Below are positions 1 to 5,079 of a stretch of 5,207 nucleotides of DNA, piece by piece. Every line of letters begins with the position of its first letter. Positions within the stretch are counted from its first letter, which is position 1. The DNA is taken from NCBI GenBank assembly GCA_002495055.1, contig DADR01000023.1, forward strand, positions 10,330 to 15,536. The letters are read 5' to 3'. The notes beneath the pieces were generated by a model that did not search any database, was not told the DNA's origin, and saw only the letters and a program-made list of their open reading frames with translations. A program made the translations under genes and the position numbers. Origin of the DNA: Methanoregula sp. UBA247. GTDB taxonomy: Archaea; Halobacteriota; Methanomicrobia; Methanomicrobiales; Methanospirillaceae.

Positions 1-494
1 TCTTCCAGGCGATGAGCACCGGCCATACAACCTATTCAACAACCCACGCGGATTCCGTGGCAAGCGTCGTCCACCGTATCGAGAACCCTCCCATGGATGT
101 ACCCCGGAACATGCTTTCTGCGCTTGATTTTATCTGTGTGCAGGTGCAGGGGCGGGTTGGTGGCAAACGTATACGGCGAAACAAGCAGATCGTCGAAATC
201 CTTGATATTGATCCGAGGACCAACGAACTGATTACGAACGAGGTCTTTAAATGGCGGTCAGCGACTGACGAGATCACCTATTCGGGAAAGTCTTACCTCC
301 TTGAGGAAATCATGGAGGCAAAAGGGTGGTCCGAGAACCGTATGCGTGAGGAGTTAAAGCGTCGCCAGGAAGTGCTCGAGTGGATGCGGATCAAGAAGAT
401 CCGGCATTATAAGGACGTGGCAAAAATCCTCATCTCCTATCATCGCGATCCCGAAGCAGTCATCGAAAAGGTAAGGACGGACCTTTATGAATAG
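1..494 (+). CDS. Type II/IV secretion (GspE/TadA/FlaI-like) motor ATPase, C-terminal part
   Basis: The 5' end lies outside the window; the reading frame enters at base 3 and ends with TAG at 492-494. The visible part starts FQAMSTGHTTYSTTHADS, which is the His box of the GspE/TadA/FlaI hexameric ATPase family (pattern TGHxxxSTxHA). Walker A, the Asp box and Walker B would be upstream and cannot be seen. The following stretch (ENPPMDVPRNMLSALDFICVQ) and the basic VGGKRIRRNKQIVEI segment match the usual C-terminal ATPase domain, followed by a helical, charged tail with a DPEAVIEKV motif near the end. This cytoplasmic enzyme would hydrolyse ATP to drive assembly of pilin-like subunits through the platform proteins encoded just downstream; the next gene starts inside its last codons. 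The M at base 12 is internal, not a start. Whether it serves an archaellum, an adhesive pilus or another filament cannot be decided from this fragment. Confidence 0.93.
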   Translation, partial: FQAMSTGHTTYSTTHADSVASVVHRIENPPMDVPRNMLSALDFICVQVQGRVGGKRIRRNKQIVEILDIDPRTNELITNEVFKWRSATDEITYSGKSYLLEEIMEAKGWSENRMREELKRRQEVLEWMRIKKIRHYKDVAKILISYHRDPEAVIEKVRTDLYE

Positions 495-1410
495 CTTTGA
501 ACGGTTCTGTTTCAACCTTTTGGGAAAACGGATGAAGGAAAAGAGGGAGGATTATGCAGCACTGAGAAATGACATTATTTCAGCCAGGTTCAAGACGCCG
601 TTTGAAGTCTATCTCTCTACTGCATACGTCTCTGCAATCATTGTCGGACTTGCAGGTGCCGTAGTAATCGGGTTTATCAGTTGGGTGTTCCAGGTCCCCA
701 ACATGATTAAGTATAAAGGAGAAGTGCCTGAGATCCTGATCGGGTTATCACCACATGCTCTTGTAATCGGGACAATAGTTATCACGATCTTCTCCCTTCT
801 GGTGTTTGGCGGACTGACCTATCTCGCGTTTATTCTCTATCCCGGCCTGGAAGCAGGGAACCGGCGCAGGAACATTGATGCAAGCCTGCCGTATGCAATC
901 AACTATATCACTTCGATGTCCACCGCAGGTATTACACCGGCAGAAGTGTTCCGTCTCCTCGGCAGCAGCACGATTTATGGCCAGAGTGCAGTCGAGGCAC
1001 GTTATATTGCCCGTGAGGTTGATATTTTCGGCAGGGATTTGATCGATTCTCTCCGGATTGTGTCGTCAAGTACTCCCAGCCATCGGATGAAGGAATTTTT
1101 ACAGGGAACCATGGCGAGTGTTGCGAGCGGGGGGAACATCACGGAATATTTCAGGACAAAAGCCGAGCAGTATGCCCTGGAAAACCGGCAGACCCAGAAA
1201 ATGTTCTTAGAAACCCTGGCACTCGTGTCGGAGTCATACGTGACTGCCATGGTCGCAGGCACGTTGTTTTTGATTATCCTCCAGTCGATCATGTCCGTGC
1301 TTTCAGGTGACAACAAGCCGATGTTCCTCTATATGGTCATTTATGTCATGATACCTTTAGGGAGTATAGCGTTCGTCATAATGATTAGTTCCATGACACC
1401 GGAGTCCTGA
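487..1410 (+). CDS. T2SSF/TadC-family platform protein, FlaJ N-half-like (first of two)
   Basis: A 307-residue integral membrane protein with an N-terminal basic cytoplasmic segment (about 1-38), hydrophobic segments at about 41-68 and 90-117, a cytoplasmic T2SSF-type helical domain (about 130-245, starting at LPYAINYITSMSTAGITPAE) and two further hydrophobic segments at about 250-272 and 278-301. This is the layout of GspF/TadC proteins and of the first half of archaellum FlaJ. By family knowledge it forms the inner-membrane platform that couples the ATPase to pilin insertion. The ATG overlaps the ATPase stop by 8 bases (ATGAATAG), and the purine-rich AAGGACGG at 473-480 may aid initiation, so coupled translation is likely. 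Archaellum FlaJ is normally one chain of roughly 550 residues with two such domains; here each domain is its own gene. Function as platform is well supported; the kind of filament is not. Confidence 0.9.
   Translation: MNSFERFCFNLLGKRMKEKREDYAALRNDIISARFKTPFEVYLSTAYVSAIIVGLAGAVVIGFISWVFQVPNMIKYKGEVPEILIGLSPHALVIGTIVITIFSLLVFGGLTYLAFILYPGLEAGNRRRNIDASLPYAINYITSMSTAGITPAEVFRLLGSSTIYGQSAVEARYIAREVDIFGRDLIDSLRIVSSSTPSHRMKEFLQGTMASVASGGNITEYFRTKAEQYALENRQTQKMFLETLALVSESYVTAMVAGTLFLIILQSIMSVLSGDNKPMFLYMVIYVMIPLGSIAFVIMISSMTPES
1401..1404 (+). promoter_or_regulatory. Shine-Dalgarno site for second platform gene
   Basis: GGAG sits 7 bases before the ATG at 1412, inside the last codons of the preceding gene. 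It supports this start over later in-frame ones and fits translation from a shared mRNA. Confidence 0.55.
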
Positions 1411-1411
1411 A

Positions 1412-2452
1412 ATGAGCATCAAAGATCACGTCAAAAATATGATCAACCGGGGTGATAAGACCCCGGCCCCCTTAAAAGCTGCCGAACTGAGTTCCGTCGA
1501 ATCGGAAGTTGACGAGATTACTAAAAATCTTGAGAAGGAGCGACAGACCCGGGAAGGACTGGGAAAATTCTTAAAACACCCGTTCCAGGTGCTTACCGAG
1601 AAACCGGTAAACATCCTCATCCTCACGGGACCGCTCGCTCTTATTATTTTCCTCGTCGGTTTTATTTCATCGGTGACATCATATGGAATTGATGTGCTGT
1701 TTACCTCGACGCTGGTTGATGATTATGTTATCTTTGCCGTCCTGGTGGCAATCATCCCGGTTGCAGTCCTTGACTTCAAGGAACAGATGCGGGTAAAAAA
1801 CCTGGAAAACGCCCTCCCGAATTTCTTCCGGGATCTTGCCGGTATGAATGATTCCGGTATGACTCTTCCGAATGCTGTGCATATTGTAGCCGGTGCGGAG
1901 TATTCGACACTCACTCCTCATATCAGGAAGCTCGATATGGATATGTCCTGGGGTGCGGGATTTGTTGAGGCAATGTACCGTTTCGGAAGAGATCTCGGCA
2001 CTCCTCTTGCTGACCGGAGTGTTGACCTGATTGCAAAAGCAAGCAAAGCCGGTGGAGATATCAGCGAGGTTTTACGGGCGGCAGCAAAAGATACCTTCGA
2101 AGTTGTGAACCTTTCCACGGAACGGAGTAACAACATGCTGATCTATGTGATCATCGTGCTCGTGTCGTTTGCCGTATTCCTGTTTGTGATTGCCATCCTG
2201 GTTTCAACGTTCTTAACTACCATGGCGACTGCCGGAGCCTCAGCAGCAGCTTCAGGTTCCGCGGCCTCGGGATTCATGGGACAGATTGACCTGTTCCAGT
2301 ACAAGCGGTTATTCACCCATGCAGGGATGCTTCAGGGTTTCTTCTCGGGACTTGTTGCAGGACAGATGGGTGAAGGACGGTTTATTGCAGGCCTGAAATA
2401 TTCGGCGATAATGCTGATTATTGCCTGGGTAACCTTCAGGTTCTTCATCTGA
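1412..2452 (+). CDS. T2SSF/TadC-family platform protein, FlaJ C-half-like (second of two)
   Basis: A 346-residue membrane protein. Residues 1-65 are a charged, probably cytoplasmic region with a possible coiled coil at about 25-50. Hydrophobic segments follow at about 67-88 and 103-121, then a T2SSF domain (about 130-240) containing ALPNFFRDLAGMNDSGMTLP and the SKAGGDISEVL motif, which resemble the second half of FlaJ. Another membrane span at about 243-268 leads to an Ala/Ser/Gly-rich stretch (271-288) and a hydrophobic end that includes HAGMLQGFFSGLVAGQMGEG and LKYSAIML, again typical of the FlaJ C-terminus. The start is 1 base after the preceding stop and is served by GGAG at 1401-1404. 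It probably pairs with the preceding protein to make a heteromeric platform for the ATPase encoded at the start of the window. No pilin or prepilin peptidase follows; the operon ends here. Confidence 0.9.
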   Translation: MSIKDHVKNMINRGDKTPAPLKAAELSSVESEVDEITKNLEKERQTREGLGKFLKHPFQVLTEKPVNILILTGPLALIIFLVGFISSVTSYGIDVLFTSTLVDDYVIFAVLVAIIPVAVLDFKEQMRVKNLENALPNFFRDLAGMNDSGMTLPNAVHIVAGAEYSTLTPHIRKLDMDMSWGAGFVEAMYRFGRDLGTPLADRSVDLIAKASKAGGDISEVLRAAAKDTFEVVNLSTERSNNMLIYVIIVLVSFAVFLFVIAILVSTFLTTMATAGASAAASGSAASGFMGQIDLFQYKRLFTHAGMLQGFFSGLVAGQMGEGRFIAGLKYSAIMLIIAWVTFRFFI

Positions 2453-2462
2453 TCTTTTTTTT
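2453..2462 (+). terminator. T-tract terminator of the pilus/archaellum operon
   Basis: Eight consecutive T (2455-2462) lie directly after the stop of the second platform gene, with no convincing hairpin before them. Archaeal RNA polymerase ends at such T-rich tracts on the coding strand, and the next gene is on the opposite strand, so this is the expected place for the operon to end. Confidence 0.6.
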
Positions 2463-2523
2463 AAAATAATGCAATAAAAATATCGTTTTACCCATTTTAA
2501 GACTTCATGGAATGTATCAAACG

Positions 2524-2536
2524 AAAAAAAGAAAAA
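2524..2536 (-). terminator. T-rich terminator of the aIF1 gene
   Basis: Read on the minus strand, TTTTT-C-TTTTTTT starts 2 bases after the aIF1 stop codon. Together with the T8 tract of the plus strand it brackets the 86-base convergent gap, so each transcript has its own stop signal. Confidence 0.6.
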
Positions 2537-2538
2537 CT

Positions 2539-2844
2539 TCAGGAAATATTTTCCATGTTATACCCCTTCAGGGAAAGCAGCTCCTTGACCCTGTCACGGT
2601 GATTGCCCTGCAATTCAATAGAGTTGCCTTTTACGGTTCCTCCGCAGGCGAGTTTGCTCTTCATGTATTTTGAAAGATCTTCAAGATCAATATCAGTCGG
2701 ATCCAGTCCTTCGATAACGGTTACTTCTTTTCCGTAACGGCGTTTGTTGACTTTGACATTGATTCTCTGTTGTTCCTTTGCTACTTCTTCACAGATACAT
2801 AGTTCTTTCGGTAATCCACACGTCGGGCAAATCCCACCAATCAT
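2539..2844 (-). CDS. sui1: Translation initiation factor aIF1 (SUI1/YciH family)
   Basis: A 101-residue protein, the normal length for archaeal aIF1. The N-terminus has a zinc-ribbon-like knuckle with Cys6, Cys9, Cys16 and Cys18 (CPTCGLPKELCIC). The SUI1 fold follows: the basic loop RRYGKEVTVIEGLD (35-48), the helix DLEDLSKYMKSKLACGGTVK (53-72) and the closing IELQGNHRDRVKELL (76-90). In archaea aIF1 binds the small ribosomal subunit near the P site and helps select the right start codon. The gene stands alone, convergent with the pilus operon. No Shine-Dalgarno precedes the ATG, and a TATA-like element about 27 bases upstream suggests a leaderless transcript. In databases the same family may be labelled stress response translation initiation inhibitor YciH; the archaeal form is better called aIF1. 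Confidence 0.95.
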   Translation of the reverse strand: MIGGICPTCGLPKELCICEEVAKEQQRINVKVNKRRYGKEVTVIEGLDPTDIDLEDLSKYMKSKLACGGTVKGNSIELQGNHRDRVKELLSLKGYNMENIS

Positions 2845-2867
2845 TACATGTATTTTTACGTCTCTGG

Positions 2868-2877
2868 TTATTTATTA
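2868..2877 (-). promoter_or_regulatory. TATA-like element for aIF1 gene
   Basis: On the minus strand TAATAAATAA is centred about 27 bases before the ATG at 2844. With normal archaeal spacing, transcription would start at or a few bases before the start codon, which agrees with the lack of a Shine-Dalgarno. The same A/T block could serve the plus strand too. This is a prediction from composition and position only. Confidence 0.4.
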
Positions 2878-2892
2878 CTTGGCATTGCTAAA

Positions 2893-3005
2893 AAGGAATA
2901 TAGACGTGTTTGGCAAAAATAAGGGGAATTTTGAGGAGCCAGAACCCTTATCCCGCGTAAAATCAGAGATTTATGTTATCAGCCCTGTGAAATTCCTTGT
3001 TTTTT
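2893..3005 (+). ncRNA. Possible structured small RNA or leader with T6 end (speculative)
   Basis: AAGGAAT (2893-2899) is complementary to ATTCCTT (2992-2998), and inside this ATAAGGG (2919-2925) is complementary to CCCTTAT (2945-2951). A T6 run (3000-3005) follows the outer arm. A TTATTTATT block at 2868-2876 lies about 25 bases before the first arm, the right distance for a TATA box on the plus strand. Seven-base matches of this kind can arise by chance in 300 bases, so this is only a candidate. Confidence 0.15.
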
Positions 3006-3043
3006 AAGAGTACGGGCAGAATAACTGCCTCGCAGAGGGCAGC

Positions 3044-3124
3044 ATGAGCTGTTGCTTTACCCCTCTTTTCTTTCCTTCATTCATCGCATTATGTGCGGGC
3101 AAAAAATACTGTGAATGTTTTTGA
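3044..3124 (+). CDS. Possible 26-residue Cys-rich small ORF (doubtful)
   Basis: ATG at 3044 opens a 26-codon frame to TGA at 3122-3124. The product would carry five cysteines (residues 3, 4, 17, 23 and 25) and a short hydrophobic middle. A GAGGG stretch at 3035-3039 is Shine-Dalgarno-like, though only 4 bases from the ATG. It is not related to any protein I recognise. The short length and lack of any conservation evidence mean it may be chance; if real it could be a leader peptide upstream of cobQ. Confidence 0.15.
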   Translation: MSCCFTPLFFPSFIALCAGKKYCECF

Positions 3125-3151
3125 TTTTTAGCATTCCCATACAGCGCCCTG

Positions 3152-3159
3152 TTTTTTAT
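3152..3159 (+). promoter_or_regulatory. TATA-like element for cobQ
   Basis: TTTTTTAT is centred about 33 bases before the cobQ ATG at 3189. Normal archaeal spacing would put the transcript start near 3182, giving a leader of only some 7 bases, in agreement with no visible Shine-Dalgarno before the ATG. An alternative A/T element lies at 3101-3109 (AAAAAATAC) and would give a leader of about 60 bases. Confidence 0.35.
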
Positions 3160-3180
3160 GATCCGGAATTCCACAGATCA
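3159..3180. promoter_or_regulatory. Imperfect palindrome, candidate operator of cobQ
   Basis: A perfect 8-bp palindrome GGAATTCC (3165-3172) is flanked by TGATC (3159-3163) and GATCA (3176-3180), an inverted pair shifted by 2 bases from exact symmetry. It lies between the TATA-like element and the expected transcript start, where bound protein would block transcription. The core has no loop, so a DNA-binding dimer is more likely than an RNA hairpin. No regulator is known from the window. Confidence 0.3.
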
Positions 3181-3188
3181 GTACTGTC

Positions 3189-4631
3189 ATGTCACTGTTT
3201 GTGATGGGTTCTGCGTCCCATGTAGGAAAGAGTGTGGCCGTTGCAGCTATCTGTCGCTGCCTTGTCCGGCGCGGGATAGTGGTTGCGCCGTTCAAGTCCC
3301 AGAATATGAGCCTGAACTCTTACGTGACGCCGGATGGAGGAGAGATTGGTATGGCACAGGCGATGCAGGCGGTTGCTGCAAAAGTTACGCCCCATACCGA
3401 CATGAACCCCGTCCTCCTTAAACCAAAAGGCGATTGCATTTCGCAGGTTGTGCTCTACGGGCGTCCGTACAAGGATATCCATATTGCTGCGTATTACCAG
3501 GAAACACCCGAACTCCTAACAAAGGCTCTAAAATCGTTCGGACGGCTGGAATCCGCGTTCGGTCAGGTCGTTGTAGAAGGTGCAGGAGGCGCAGCGGAAC
3601 TGAACCTGTATGACCGGGATATTGCCAATGTACAGCTTGCAAAAAAACTTCGCATACCGATAATTCTTGTTGCTGATATTGAGCGGGGAGGTGTATTTGC
3701 GCAAATCTACGGCACGATCGAGCTCCTGCCGGATGATATACGCCCTCTTGTCAAAGGGATTATTATCAACAAGTTCCGGGGCGATCCCACCATTTTTGCT
3801 CCCGGCGTGAAAAAAATTGAGGAACTCACGGGGATACCGGTACTCGGGGTTGTCCCCTGGTTCACCATCCCGCTGCCCAGCGAGGACTCACTTTCGATAC
3901 AGGATAAAATAACAAAACCTGCGAGGGTCAGGATTGCGGTTGTCAGACTCCCGAAAATCTCCAATTTCACGGATTTTGAGCTGCTCGAACAGCATGCTGC
4001 CGTAGAATATGTATCCCCAGGATCGTCGCTGGATGGTTATGACTGTATCATCCTGCCGGGGACCAAGAACACCATTGACGATCTATCAACCCTGGTCAGT
4101 ACCGGTACAGATCGAGAAATTTATTCAGCACGGCAAAAGGGCATACCGATTATCGGGATCTGCGGGGGATTCCAGATGCTCGGAAAAACCCTCGTTGATG
4201 CCGGATTTGAGTCGGATGCCGGCACCTACGAGGGGTTAGGATTGCTGGATTGTATCACCAGGTTTACCTCCTATGAAAAAAATACGCTCCAGGTCAGGAG
4301 GAATGCCTGCCAAATCCCTCCCATTCTTTCATCAATGGGAGAGGTCAGCGGCTACGAGATCCATATGGGTGTTACTGAATCCGGCAGGAATCGTGAAGCG
4401 CTTGAAGGAGATGGCAGGGTGAGTGACGATGGCCTGGTCTTTGGCACCTACCTGCACGGATTGTTTTTAAACCCGACAGCTGTAAATGCCCTTCTCTCGT
4501 ACCTGTTTGCGCGGAAAGGACTGGTCTTTACACCCATACCTGCAGGAGGGTCCGATCCCTATGACCTGCTGGCAGATCTCTATGAAGAACATGTTGATAT
4601 GGACGCGATAGTGGCGCTATTGACCTCGTGA
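3189..4631 (+). CDS. cobQ: Cobyric acid synthase, glutamine-hydrolysing (CobQ/CbiP)
   Basis: A 480-residue protein, full length for the family. It performs the ATP- and glutamine-dependent amidation of side chains b, d, e and g of adenosylcobyrinic acid a,c-diamide to give cobyric acid in cobalamin synthesis. The N-terminal dethiobiotin-synthetase-like ATPase domain starts with the P-loop variant GSASHVGKS (7-15), followed by FKSQNMSLNSYVT (35-47), the MNPVLLKPKGD block (72-82) and VVEGAGGAAELNL (128-140). The C-terminal class I glutamine amidotransferase domain (about 247-445) has the nucleophile Cys325 in GICGGFQMLG, SGYEIHMG (387-394) and the catalytic His423 in GTYLHGLF. The ATG at 3189 puts the P-loop at the usual distance from the N-terminus; no in-frame upstream start is favoured, and no clear Shine-Dalgarno is seen. 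No other cobalamin genes adjoin it. Cytoplasmic. All key residues seem intact. Confidence 0.97.
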   Translation: MSLFVMGSASHVGKSVAVAAICRCLVRRGIVVAPFKSQNMSLNSYVTPDGGEIGMAQAMQAVAAKVTPHTDMNPVLLKPKGDCISQVVLYGRPYKDIHIAAYYQETPELLTKALKSFGRLESAFGQVVVEGAGGAAELNLYDRDIANVQLAKKLRIPIILVADIERGGVFAQIYGTIELLPDDIRPLVKGIIINKFRGDPTIFAPGVKKIEELTGIPVLGVVPWFTIPLPSEDSLSIQDKITKPARVRIAVVRLPKISNFTDFELLEQHAAVEYVSPGSSLDGYDCIILPGTKNTIDDLSTLVSTGTDREIYSARQKGIPIIGICGGFQMLGKTLVDAGFESDAGTYEGLGLLDCITRFTSYEKNTLQVRRNACQIPPILSSMGEVSGYEIHMGVTESGRNREALEGDGRVSDDGLVFGTYLHGLFLNPTAVNALLSYLFARKGLVFTPIPAGGSDPYDLLADLYEEHVDMDAIVALLTS

Positions 4632-4632
4632 G

Positions 4633-4662
4633 CCAGGGTATTTTCCCGGTGAATTTTTTTTT
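4633..4662 (+). terminator. Hairpin plus T9 terminator after cobQ
   Basis: Two bases past the cobQ stop, CC-A-GGG (4633-4638) can pair with CCCGG (4645-4649) around the loop TATTTT, with one bulged A. After 4 bases comes a run of nine T (4654-4662). The T run alone suffices for archaeal termination; the hairpin makes it look like a bacterial-style intrinsic terminator. It lies in the 44-base gap before the end of a convergent gene. Confidence 0.65.
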
Positions 4663-4675
4663 GTGTCACCTGCGA

Positions 4676-4942
4676 TCAACTGATGATACTTGTTATGCTG
4701 TGAAACCCTTCACCCTGGCGATCAGCGCATTTCACGGCAGTTACTCTCGTGAAATCCACCCGTTCTGTTACCCGGCATTTCGTGCAGTAGGCAAGCGAGG
4801 GGGATTTTACAAATTTCCCGCCCACCCGGAATTCCCGGCAGTGAATGCAGAACCCGCAGTTCTCGAGCGCTTCCTTTTTTCCCGGAAGGCACTGGACCCT
4901 GCCTCCGGCTGCCGGCAGGATGCGATTATCCTCGTCAGTCAT
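4676..4942 (-). CDS. Small Cys-rich protein, probable metal binding, function unknown
   Basis: An 88-residue soluble protein that I do not recognise as a named family. It has seven cysteines: Cys18, then Cys29, Cys32 and Cys35 (CGFCIHC), Cys53 and Cys56 (CTKC) and Cys72. Such CxxC pairs usually bind zinc or an iron-sulfur cluster. The rest is basic and lacks a signal peptide or membrane segment. Evidence that it is real: a GAGGT Shine-Dalgarno (4953-4957) 10 bases before the ATG, a TATA-like element further up, codon use with many G/C third positions like its neighbours, and clustered cysteines. The opposite strand also has an open frame of 111 codons from a GTG overlapping the cobQ stop, but it lacks recognisable motifs and runs through the T9 terminator, so I take it as a shadow. 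It is convergent with cobQ and divergent from the nucleotidyltransferase gene. A regulatory or redox role is possible but not shown. Confidence 0.7.
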   Translation of the reverse strand: MTDEDNRILPAAGGRVQCLPGKKEALENCGFCIHCREFRVGGKFVKSPSLAYCTKCRVTERVDFTRVTAVKCADRQGEGFHSITSIIS

Positions 4943-4952
4943 GGTGATATAA

Positions 4953-4957
4953 ACCTC
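4953..4957 (-). promoter_or_regulatory. Shine-Dalgarno site of the Cys-rich gene
   Basis: On the minus strand GAGGT lies 10 bases before the ATG at 4942. It matches the anti-Shine-Dalgarno end of archaeal 16S rRNA and is the main reason for choosing this start. Confidence 0.55.
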
Positions 4958-4982
4958 GCGTGATCCATATGGGCGGGATGAG

Positions 4983-4990
4983 AATAAAAA
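4983..4990 (-). promoter_or_regulatory. TATA-like element of the Cys-rich gene
   Basis: TTTTTATT on the minus strand, centred near 4987, predicts transcription from about 4960, leaving a leader of some 18 bases that still contains the GAGGT site. The fit of spacing supports the gene call but is unproven. Confidence 0.4.
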
Positions 4991-5040
4991 GGAGATATTC
5001 CTGGAAGCAGACAGAGGTGTTCCCTGCCGTTCCCATCTCC
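4991..5040. promoter_or_regulatory. Inverted repeats in the divergent promoter region
   Basis: TTCCTGGAA (4998-5006) is a 9-base palindrome next to the TATA-like element of the Cys-rich gene. Around it, GGAGAT (4991-4996) pairs with ATCTCC (5035-5040). This position between two divergent promoters is where a shared regulator could bind. Short repeats like these also occur by chance. Confidence 0.2.
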
Positions 5041-5045
5041 AGCAC

Positions 5046-5056
5046 TATACTTAAAA
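5046..5056 (+). promoter_or_regulatory. TATA-like element of the nucleotidyltransferase gene
   Basis: TATACTTAAAA lies about 24-34 bases before the ATG at 5080, so the transcript should start at or a few bases before the start codon. No good Shine-Dalgarno is present, which fits a leaderless or nearly leaderless mRNA. Confidence 0.5.
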
Positions 5057-5079
5057 CGATCCAGCACCAAACGTGAACT

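Larger units (their letters stand above)
2845..3188. other. 344-base intergenic region upstream of cobQ
   Basis: There is no confident gene here. The region holds the aIF1 promoter (2868-2877), two nested 7-bp inverted repeats (2893-2998) followed by a T6 tract, a small hairpin at 3025-3042, a doubtful 26-codon ORF at 3044-3124, a TATA-like T-rich element at 3152-3159 and a palindrome at 3159-3180. I see no tRNA, no CRISPR-type repeats and no recognisable cobalamin riboswitch. It is longer than the other gaps in the window, which are 86, 44 and 137 bases. Confidence 0.6.

Noticed and set aside
1002..1316. Minus-strand frame of 104 codons inside the first platform gene
   Set aside because: It is fully antisense to a well supported membrane protein gene, with no motif or promoter.
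2483..2524. TCGTTT/AAACGA inverted repeat in the convergent gap
   Set aside because: On each strand it lies after the T tract instead of before it, so it does not form a sensible terminator, and a 6-bp pair in A/T-rich DNA is easily chance.
2744..3007. Plus-strand frame of 87 codons across the aIF1 start and the intergenic region
   Set aside because: Its first third is antisense to the aIF1 zinc region and it has no ribosome site; the hydrophobic patch comes from A/T-rich intergenic DNA.
3000..3188. Cobalamin riboswitch upstream of cobQ
   Set aside because: The sequence around 3025-3042 has CTGCC and GGCAG elements that recall pieces of a B12 box, but the conserved core and the multi-stem layout are missing, and the class is mainly bacterial.
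3158..3421. Plus-strand frame of 87 codons overlapping the start of cobQ
   Set aside because: It is in another frame from cobQ, which has the clear P-loop and full-length family match; the Cys- and Arg-rich translation is typical of a shadow.
4628..4963. Plus-strand frame of 111 codons starting with GTG that overlaps the cobQ stop
   Set aside because: It lacks recognisable motifs, runs through the hairpin/T9 terminator and lies opposite the Cys-rich gene, which has better start signals and clustered cysteines.
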